DNA from: a virus | Reading direction: 5' to 3' (one strand) | Virus record (IMG/VR): IMGVR_UViG_3300025789_001072 | Coordinates: 1 to 64,000 of that record | Length of the DNA stretch: 64,000 nucleotides | In this document: positions 59,035 through 64,000 of the stretch, in pieces | Layout: each line of letters starts with the position of its first letter | Numbering within the stretch: position 1 is the stretch's first letter | Notes under the pieces: model-generated | What the model was told of the DNA's origin: nothing | What the model saw: the letters and a program-made list of their open reading frames with translations, nothing else | The model's database searches: none | Translations under genes and position numbers: made by a program

Positions 59035-59644
59035 TTTGAGTCACCGCCACGTTATTACTCGCACCAGTTACTTCAACCTTTGACACAAAGCCATTAGCAC
59101 CCGCTGGTCCGTTCTGACTTATATTTACCACGTTTGTATCGCCAGTTTCTTTGACATCAACGCCAGCACCCATTAGGTTTGTAGTGCTGCTGCTAATAGT
59201 AGTGTTGTTTGTGCTACCAGAAACTACTGCACTAACTGTGCTTTTAGAACCAGCGGTGATACTTGTGTTGTTTGTATTACCTGTAACATTGGCAGTAATA
59301 GCAGTATCATTACAACTGCTACTTGGTGCAGCACCACACGCAACCGTAGTATTATTGTTATCACCAGTTACAACGCTGTTAATAACGCTGTTAGCACCCT
59401 GTACATTTACTTTATTAGTATTGCCACTACCGACTTGTGAAATGCTTACGGTTTGTCCATTTCCATGAAGAGTAGTTGCGGTCGTGTCATTTCCAATCTC
59501 GTTGTTGGAACCTTGTTGATTGAGCGTGATCGTGCTTCCACTGCCCACTTGGTCGATATAAACGTTGTTTATCGTACCAGCAAAACTTTGACTCGCTAGC
59601 ATTATAACTGCAAATCCTATTGCAGATTTAATAATGTTTTTCAA
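58958..59644 (-). CDS. Curlin-repeat protein A
   Basis: A 228-residue exported protein: signal peptide MKNIIKSAIGFAVIMLASQSFA, then many curlin-like units (VYIDQVGSGSTITLNQQGSN, VSISQVGSGNTNKV, VNISQNG). Degenerate Asn/Thr/Ser repeats fill the middle. Start is TTG with GGAG 8 bases upstream; the GGAG lies in a perfect palindrome ACTCCTT-T-AAGGAGT (59651-59665) that may hide it. The likely fibre subunit for the CsgG/CsgF channel. Confidence 0.85.
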   Translation of the reverse strand: MKNIIKSAIGFAVIMLASQSFAGTINNVYIDQVGSGSTITLNQQGSNNEIGNDTTATTLHGNGQTVSISQVGSGNTNKVNVQGANSVINSVVTGDNNNTTVACGAAPSSSCNDTAITANVTGNTNNTSITAGSKSTVSAVVSGSTNNTTISSSTTNLMGAGVDVKETGDTNVVNISQNGPAGANGFVSKVEVTGASNNVAVTQSGTTDSTVNIKSTGSNNSISVTSGN

Positions 59645-59650
59645 ATGCCT

Positions 59651-59665
59651 ACTCCTTTAAGGAGT
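59651..59665 (-). promoter_or_regulatory. Palindrome covering the curlin A Shine-Dalgarno
   Basis: ACTCCTT/AAGGAGT, 7 perfect pairs around a single base, with AAGGAG as the Shine-Dalgarno of a TTG start. Too short a loop for a stable hairpin of full length, but it could still reduce initiation. Confidence 0.4.
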
Positions 59666-59666
59666 T

Positions 59667-60488
59667 TTACGACGCCTTCTTTTTAGTAGTCGCATAACCC
59701 CATAGATTTTTTTGTGCACCCTGTTTAATCATATCCACAACGGCTGCTTCTGTTGCCAGACGCACTGCGTATGTGGTGGGTTCGTTGACATTTGCACCAG
59801 CCTCGACTTGTAAACTCATCGTACTCTGATCTAGGAATGTGACTACTGTGCCACTTCCACCTGTGCTTAAGATTGTTTTGGTAGCGCCAGCAGAAATTAA
59901 AACCTCACCTGTATGAACGCTGATCAATCTCACAATCACAGTAACCTCGTCGGTTCTATATTGTTGATTTACGCCTATTCCTAACATGGCAGCGCCATTG
60001 CCACCACTTTGTACATTGGTATCATAACCTACGATACCACCTTCAACCATAACACCAGCAATAAGCATTGGTGATAATGGCTTGGCATCTTTTCCTTCAT
60101 AGGTTTCACGTTGGTTGCGAATTAATTGACGCTCTTTAATAAGATCATCTAAACCAACACGTTCTACAACTTGAAACCATTTTCCCTTACCTGCGTCTTG
60201 TAGTGCCTTGATAAGAAATACTTCACCACCCTGTGTTACAGCACTACTTAGCACTGAAAACTTATCATTTTCCTTGCGTTGACCAGTTTTATCACCAAAG
60301 CCATACATTGCAATAGTAATTGGTTGTCCATCTGGCGGTGGCATATTTGCCAACTCATTATAATAACTTTTAGTAACTTTCTGCGGCATGTCGCTTGCAG
60401 CAGTTGGAACTCTTGCTTCATATGGCTGAACAGTGCTACATGCTGCCAGCAACGTGGTTATAATCATTGATACGATAAATTTATACAT
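59667..60488 (-). CDS. csgG: CsgG-like curli secretion channel lipoprotein
   Basis: A 273-residue lipoprotein (lipobox LLAAC at about 13-17) of the CsgG family: DKTGQRK, FLIKALQDAG, WFQVVERVGLDDLIKERQLIRNQ, LIAGVMVEGGIVGYD, and a QYRTDEVTVIVRLISV strand pair are family hallmarks. CsgG forms a nonameric outer-membrane pore for curlin export. Starts in a TAATG overlap with csgF. Confidence 0.93.
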   Translation of the reverse strand: MYKFIVSMIITTLLAACSTVQPYEARVPTAASDMPQKVTKSYYNELANMPPPDGQPITIAMYGFGDKTGQRKENDKFSVLSSAVTQGGEVFLIKALQDAGKGKWFQVVERVGLDDLIKERQLIRNQRETYEGKDAKPLSPMLIAGVMVEGGIVGYDTNVQSGGNGAAMLGIGVNQQYRTDEVTVIVRLISVHTGEVLISAGATKTILSTGGSGTVVTFLDQSTMSLQVEAGANVNEPTTYAVRLATEAAVVDMIKQGAQKNLWGYATTKKKAS

Positions 60489-60937
60489 TAGAACTTGAAA
60501 CTCCCTATTGGAACTGTGATATCTGTACGATTGCCAGTAGCATCAATTACCGTTAAGGCGATAGTCTGCGCAGTGCTATCCTTGATCCAAGAGATAGTGC
60601 TGCCTTCAAATTGCATAGTTCCAGTAGTTGATCCATCGCTAAACATAGCATTGCTAAGTTGCAAACTTAACTGTGCATAGATGCGGCTTTCCAGATTGTT
60701 GAGAAATTTATTTAAATTGGTATTGCTAGCCGCTGCTGCGGCTGCATCTGCTTCTGCTTTTTTAGAAGCAGCAAGAGATTGACGACGAGTATATTCTTCG
60801 TTTTCAATAGTCAGAACATGACTAGAGAATCCATCACCACTAAATTGCGGGTTTTTAAATGCAAATGTCATATCACTTGCGTGAGCAAGTGTGGGAATTG
60901 TCATTAAAAATACACAAAGTGCGCTAATTTTACGCAT
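60488..60937 (-). CDS. csgF: CsgF-like curli assembly protein
   Basis: A 149-residue protein with a signal peptide (MRKISALCVFLMTIPTLAHA) and the CsgF signature directly after it, SDMTFAFKNPQFSGDGF, the segment that plugs into the CsgG pore. The C-terminal beta region (TITVPIGSF-like) also fits. First gene of the curli cluster. Its RBS (AAGGG) lies in the 3' arm of a 13-bp inverted repeat containing the late promoter. Confidence 0.88.
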   Translation of the reverse strand: MRKISALCVFLMTIPTLAHASDMTFAFKNPQFSGDGFSSHVLTIENEEYTRRQSLAASKKAEADAAAAAASNTNLNKFLNNLESRIYAQLSLQLSNAMFSDGSTTGTMQFEGSTISWIKDSTAQTIALTVIDATGNRTDITVPIGSFKF

Positions 60938-60943
60938 AATAAT

Positions 60944-60980
60944 ACCCTTGTAACTAATATTATTTAGTAGTTACAAGGGT
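60944..60980 (-). promoter_or_regulatory. Late promoter inside 13-bp inverted repeat (curli operon)
   Basis: Arms ACCCTTGTAACTA and TAGTTACAAGGGT pair perfectly around CTAAATAATAT (minus strand). The 3' arm carries AAGGG, 7 bases before the csgF ATG. Same architecture as at 18697 and 45710. Confidence 0.78.
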
Positions 60981-61005
60981 GTCAAAATATTGGCACTTTA
61001 TTAAT

Positions 61006-61080
61006 TGGCTGGGGAAACTGGACTCGAACCAATACTAACGGAGTCAAAGTCCGCTTTTCTACCGATTAAAATATTCCCCA
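61006..61080 (-). tRNA. tRNA-Gln (anticodon UUG)
   Basis: Acceptor TGGGGAA/TTCCCCA, D-stem TTTT/AAAA, anticodon stem GCGGA/TCCGT with loop CTTTGAC, T-arm ATTGG TTCGAGT CCAGT, discriminator G, encoded CCA. Reads CAA. Confidence 0.93.
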
Positions 61081-61085
61081 ATAAC

Positions 61086-61820
61086 TCAATTTTCTATTGC
61101 TTGTCCATTTGGTGCTACTAGACCTTTAACACCAGTTCTAGCAAACTCTACTACATCCGCCTTTGGCAAGAACTTATACCAAAGATGTTCAATATCTATA
61201 TATCCACCTGCATTAACACGGTCTTGCATATGTTCAACCATGTCTTCAAGAAGTAGAATAAACTCCCCCATACGACTGCCACCAAAACTATAAACACGCA
61301 ACATATGCTGTTGATCTACACCAGTCACACCTGGCGCAAACTGACTTAACATACGCTTGGAAACAACATACTTGTCGCCAACGATATCGTTCTCATAGTC
61401 TGCGGTATTAAACGTATCAGTAAGCATATAACGACCACTTACCTTAAAGATGCGATCACAGCCCTCAAACCAACCTTCTTCCTGTGCCATTTCAAAGAAA
61501 CTATGAACTACTGAAAGTTCAGTAAGATTCTTGACAATATCCTGTACTTCAATGTTATCATGAATCCAAACAACATTTTCATCGCCACTGAAATCCATAA
61601 AGTGATCAACATGTTCAACAAGCTGAGCCTTTACATCATCACTTATACCAGGTTGGCTGCAATCTGTCAAGCAAATAACGCCATTTGGAATACGTGCACG
61701 AACACTGGCAATAGTTTCTAGCGTCTGAGCAAGTCGTTCCTGCGGCTTATAGATTGAGAACTTGGCATTGATGGCACTGGTGATAAACACCCCATATTTC
61801 TTTGTTTTCTTTTTAGACAT
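61086..61820 (-). CDS. Possible glycan-modifying protein, paralogue of 19302 gene
   Basis: A 244-residue protein with FITSAINAKFSIY, ERLAQTLETI, FKVSGRYMLTDTF, IEHLWYKFLP and GLVAPNGQAIE, each matched in the gene at 19302. The pair resembles small sugar-transferase-like phage proteins. Neighbour of an epimerase gene, which fits a surface-sugar role. Confidence 0.65.
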   Translation of the reverse strand: MSKKKTKKYGVFITSAINAKFSIYKPQERLAQTLETIASVRARIPNGVICLTDCSQPGISDDVKAQLVEHVDHFMDFSGDENVVWIHDNIEVQDIVKNLTELSVVHSFFEMAQEEGWFEGCDRIFKVSGRYMLTDTFNTADYENDIVGDKYVVSKRMLSQFAPGVTGVDQQHMLRVYSFGGSRMGEFILLLEDMVEHMQDRVNAGGYIDIEHLWYKFLPKADVVEFARTGVKGLVAPNGQAIEN

Positions 61821-61867
61821 TTTTAAATCTTTCTTTATTAAGATTATAATACAACTATCTGCTGCCG

Positions 61868-62893
61868 CTAAAGCCAGGTATCAGACCTTAAGAGAGTCCA
61901 ATCAACAACTTGCTTAATACGTTCGGTAAGTTCAATCTTAGGTTCCCAACCAAGGCTCTTCATAAATTCACCACTTAAGGAATAACGAAGGTCATGACCA
62001 GGACGGCTAGAATGGAAATCAACCATTTCATAATGTAGTTGTTTGTCTTGCGCATTGGCAATAATCTTGGCAAGTTCAAGGTTATCAATTTCTTGCTTGC
62101 CTACGATATTAAACTTTGGACACTTTGCTCCACCAAACTCTGGTGGCATTGTAAAGTCCTTGAGATCAAGAATAAACATCAAGGCTTCGGCAACATCCTT
62201 AGCATGAATATAGTGACGTGAACCAGGTACTGTGCGAGTTTTGTCACTATGAACCGTGATTGTTTCGCCATCACGAGCCTTGCGAATACACATAGGAATA
62301 AACTTCTCTGGATGCTGACGCTCACCAAATACGTTCATGGTATGCGTTACATAGACGGGCAGACCATAGGTATTTTCATATGCAACCGCAAGTTCTTCAC
62401 CACCTGCTTTGGCAGCACTATACGGATTGCCACTGTTATAGCGATCATACTCACCGTAATTTACACCAACTGGTGCAGGACCAAATACTTCATCAGTTGA
62501 GAAATACACAAAGCGTTCTAAATTATCACACTTACGAGCAAACTCAAGAATATTGCAAGTTCCAACCACATTATCCATAACGAATTCCATAGGATAATCG
62601 ATACTACGGTCAACATGACTGCCAGCGGCCAAATGTAAAATAATGTCAACAGGACCAATGCGAGTTTTGGTAAGAGGATTGATTTCGGCTTTAAGATCAT
62701 GGAAGATTACCTTTACACGTGATCGTGTTTGTGGGCTATGGTCTTGCATCATGTCGTTTAAGCGGTTAAGATTGCCACTAAAATCCAAGCGGTCAAGACT
62801 GATGATATTCCAGTTGGTAGTTTTAAGGATATGATCGATAACATGGGTAGCAATAAAACCTGCACCACCAGTAACTAATACGTTCTTTGACAA
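61868..62893 (-). CDS. dTDP-glucose 4,6-dehydratase-like (RmlB) SDR
   Basis: A 341-residue extended short-chain dehydrogenase: VTGGAGFIATH (NAD binding), LAAGSHVDRSID, FSTDEVFG with the catalytic Asp-Glu pair, and YSAAKAGGE (YxxxK). Sequence landmarks fit RmlB-type dehydratases or UDP-sugar epimerases. It would supply an NDP-deoxysugar for phage or host glycans. Start TTG at 62893 with CGGAGAA upstream. Confidence 0.88.
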   Translation of the reverse strand: MSKNVLVTGGAGFIATHVIDHILKTTNWNIISLDRLDFSGNLNRLNDMMQDHSPQTRSRVKVIFHDLKAEINPLTKTRIGPVDIILHLAAGSHVDRSIDYPMEFVMDNVVGTCNILEFARKCDNLERFVYFSTDEVFGPAPVGVNYGEYDRYNSGNPYSAAKAGGEELAVAYENTYGLPVYVTHTMNVFGERQHPEKFIPMCIRKARDGETITVHSDKTRTVPGSRHYIHAKDVAEALMFILDLKDFTMPPEFGGAKCPKFNIVGKQEIDNLELAKIIANAQDKQLHYEMVDFHSSRPGHDLRYSLSGEFMKSLGWEPKIELTERIKQVVDWTLLRSDTWL

Positions 62894-62916
62894 TTTATTC
62901 TCCGATTATTGATATT

Positions 62917-62945
62917 ATTATATATGGTTACGATACTTTCGTCAA
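62917..62945 (-). promoter_or_regulatory. Sigma70-like promoter for sugar operon
   Basis: TTGACG, 17-base spacer, perfect TATAAT on the minus strand, followed by a 23-base leader. Confidence 0.75.
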
Positions 62946-63152
62946 TAAATTATTGATGATATCGTTACTAATCTTTTTAGAATGCCCATTTCTATCAACA
63001 AGCACCAACCCAATGCCTGTTGGACTTGCATCATCAGGATAAAACTCTACAGTAGCTTCACTGTCCTTACCACTATCACGCAGATAACGTTTTACCATCG
63101 TCATCATACGCATGTTAATAAACATGTTTTCACAATCAATGACATTATCCAT
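62928..63152 (-). CDS. Small hypothetical protein, 74 aa
   Basis: AGGTGA precedes the ATG. Contains ATVEFYPDDASPTGIGLVLVD; Met-rich N-terminus. Function unknown. Confidence 0.55.
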   Translation of the reverse strand: MDNVIDCENMFINMRMMTMVKRYLRDSGKDSEATVEFYPDDASPTGIGLVLVDRNGHSKKISNDIINNLLTKVS

Positions 63153-63166
63153 GGTTCACCTATCTT

Positions 63167-63337
63167 TCAATTAGTAATGGCAGTAATGCCACAAGCCTTC
63201 ATAAACATACCATAATGGAACCGTGGGTTACTCTGGCGGCAAACCTCTGCAATAGACTGTGCAATCTTTATGCGATTTTCAAGGCTGTCAATACAGGATA
63301 TAGCGGCGGCTAGAACTTCGAAATGTTTTTTACTCAT
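63167..63337 (-). CDS. Conserved phage small protein (SKKHFE family)
   Basis: A 56-residue protein: MSKKHFEVLAAAISCI then NPRFHYGMFMKACGI. The KKHFE...NPRF....F..ACG pattern is one of the most widespread small phage protein families. Role unknown. Transcribed from a TTGACA/TATATT promoter. Confidence 0.75.
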   Translation of the reverse strand: MSKKHFEVLAAAISCIDSLENRIKIAQSIAEVCRQSNPRFHYGMFMKACGITAITN

Positions 63338-63386
63338 AGGATACCCTTTCTGTTGTTTGAACCAAGTAATATTGATTCGTATTATT

Positions 63387-63414
63387 AATATACCATATGA
63401 TTAAAATTTGTCAA
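63387..63414 (-). promoter_or_regulatory. Sigma70-like promoter
   Basis: TTGACA, 16-base spacer, TATATT on the minus strand, upstream of the 56-residue gene. Confidence 0.78.
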
Positions 63415-63415
63415 T

Positions 63416-63446
63416 AAAAAAAAGACCGCTGCGAAGCGGTCTTTTT
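63416..63446. terminator. Bidirectional intrinsic terminator
   Basis: AAAGACCGCT GCGA AGCGGTCTTT flanked by A and T runs; ends the gene at 63494 on the minus strand. Confidence 0.9.
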
Positions 63447-63493
63447 AACGGACATCTTTAGTTTTGGCTCGTGCCGACGCCGCAGGTTCTTAA

Positions 63494-63907
63494 TTACTTT
63501 GCCTTCTTTGCCTTTGGAGCAGCCGCCTTCTTAGCACGGGGCTTCTTAACTGGTGCTGCTTCTGCCGCTACTTCTGGTATTACGACTGCACTTGGTGAAT
63601 CAACAGTTACAACAACTGGTGCTACTTCAACACGATTTGGGTTTTGATCACTCATTGCCCATTCAGCGTCACTTATGTTTTCTGGCTTAGTTGTTGCCTT
63701 TGGTGTTTCGGTGGCAGTTTCAGCAACATGTAATACTTCGTCCATCTTTGCCGCTACTGCCTGCTCTGCTTCTGCCAAATTTGCCTTGGCTTCTGCTTCT
63801 AACTTATCCAGAGGATCAACCTCTGGTGTCTTGTCTTTATGATTTAGCAACTTGTAAATCACTGCAATAAGAACAGCAAGACCAAGCAATAAAATAATAG
63901 TGTTCAT
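63494..63907 (-). CDS. Membrane-anchored protein with Lys/Ala tail
   Basis: A 137-residue protein with an N-terminal membrane segment (MNTIILLLGLAVLIAVIYKL), a Glu/Ala-rich helical middle and a Lys/Ala/Pro-rich basic tail (KKPRAKKAAAPKAKKAK). The tail resembles DNA-binding histone-like tails. AAGGAG precedes the ATG. Function unknown. Confidence 0.65.
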   Translation of the reverse strand: MNTIILLLGLAVLIAVIYKLLNHKDKTPEVDPLDKLEAEAKANLAEAEQAVAAKMDEVLHVAETATETPKATTKPENISDAEWAMSDQNPNRVEVAPVVVTVDSPSAVVIPEVAAEAAPVKKPRAKKAAAPKAKKAK

Positions 63908-63939
63908 CGATATATCTCCTTTTTAGATATTTACTATCT

Positions 63940-63968
63940 ATAATATGACATTTAAATTAAAATGTCAA
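63940..63968 (-). promoter_or_regulatory. Sigma70-like promoter over an inverted repeat
   Basis: TTGACA, 17-base spacer, TATTAT. TGACATTT/AAATGTCA (63944-63965) is an 8-bp inverted repeat overlapping the -35 and spacer, a possible operator. Confidence 0.65.
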
Positions 63969-64000
63969 ATTATTTGTACGATGGGGAATAAAATTTAAAT

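Overview
The window reads as part of the genome of a large tailed phage of the T4-like myovirus type (the group that includes cyanophages and pelagimyophages). Evidence is a PhoH ATPase, a gp44-like sliding-clamp loader, a gp31/GroES-like co-chaperonin, MazG, a DexA-like exonuclease, SpeD, a T4-type RNA ligase 1 and polynucleotide kinase, a holin/spanin/endolysin set, long repetitive tail or adhesin proteins, phage tRNA genes, and T4-like late promoters (CTAAATA/TATAAATA). The DNA is AT-rich, genes are packed with 1-4 base stop/start overlaps, and most run on the minus strand. The host is not stated by the sequence. A Gram-negative aquatic bacterium is likely, because spanins, curli-type outer-membrane genes and a PlcP/Agt lipid-remodelling pair are present.

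Layout. 1-6.8 kb: chaperone and lysis block (ClpA, DnaJ/CbpA, 3TM holin, Rz/Rz1-like spanins). 6.9-11.6 kb: PhoH, clamp loader, GroES-like protein, a short Pol III alpha-like protein, MazG. 11.7-18.7 kb: three virion/adhesin genes (fibre-like, a 1269-residue YHYH/Ig-repeat protein, a repeat fibre). 18.7-21.5 kb: A-type Fe-S carrier, translation factor IF-1, small genes. 21.6-25.3 kb: very AT-rich asparagine-synthase-like and radical-SAM genes, a GGCT-like gene and an exported nuclease. 25.5-31.6 kb: about twenty small early-type genes ending in RNA ligase 1. 32-37 kb: tRNAs Arg, Ser, Val, Leu (interrupted) and Met, with a homing endonuclease, endolysin and Ntn hydrolase. 37-43.5 kb: adenine methyltransferase/SF2 helicase/SprT-like module and a polynucleotide kinase-phosphatase split into separate genes. 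43.5-48.5 kb: plus-strand oxygenase, methyltransferase, nucleotidyltransferase-like genes. 48.6-50.9 kb: SpeD, DexA-like exonuclease, small membrane proteins. 50.9-55.6 kb: CHASE2 adenylate cyclase, RimK, Agt-like glycosyltransferase, PlcP-like phosphoesterase. 56.2-61 kb: a tRNA-like RNA, an ART-like protein and a curli-type cluster (two curlin-repeat proteins, FecR, CsgG, CsgF). 61-64 kb: tRNA-Gln, sugar genes, small genes.

How the genes may work together (inference). One set would take over host proteostasis and translation (ClpA with a ClpP-binding tripeptide, DnaJ, GroES-like, IF-1, RimK, tRNAs, tRNA repair). Another would remodel the envelope and signalling (PlcP/Agt, CHASE2 cyclase, FecR, curli secretion). 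Two start-site patterns recur. In about ten genes the -10 element sits exactly where transcription would begin at the A of the start codon, giving leaderless mRNA. In three genes the late promoter lies inside an inverted repeat whose 3' arm carries the Shine-Dalgarno sequence.

The most unusual single item is tRNA-Leu(UAA) at 36179-36311. It is intact except for a 50-nt insert in the anticodon loop that itself folds like a miniature tRNA, in a genome that also carries an RNA ligase 1 and both halves of polynucleotide kinase-phosphatase.
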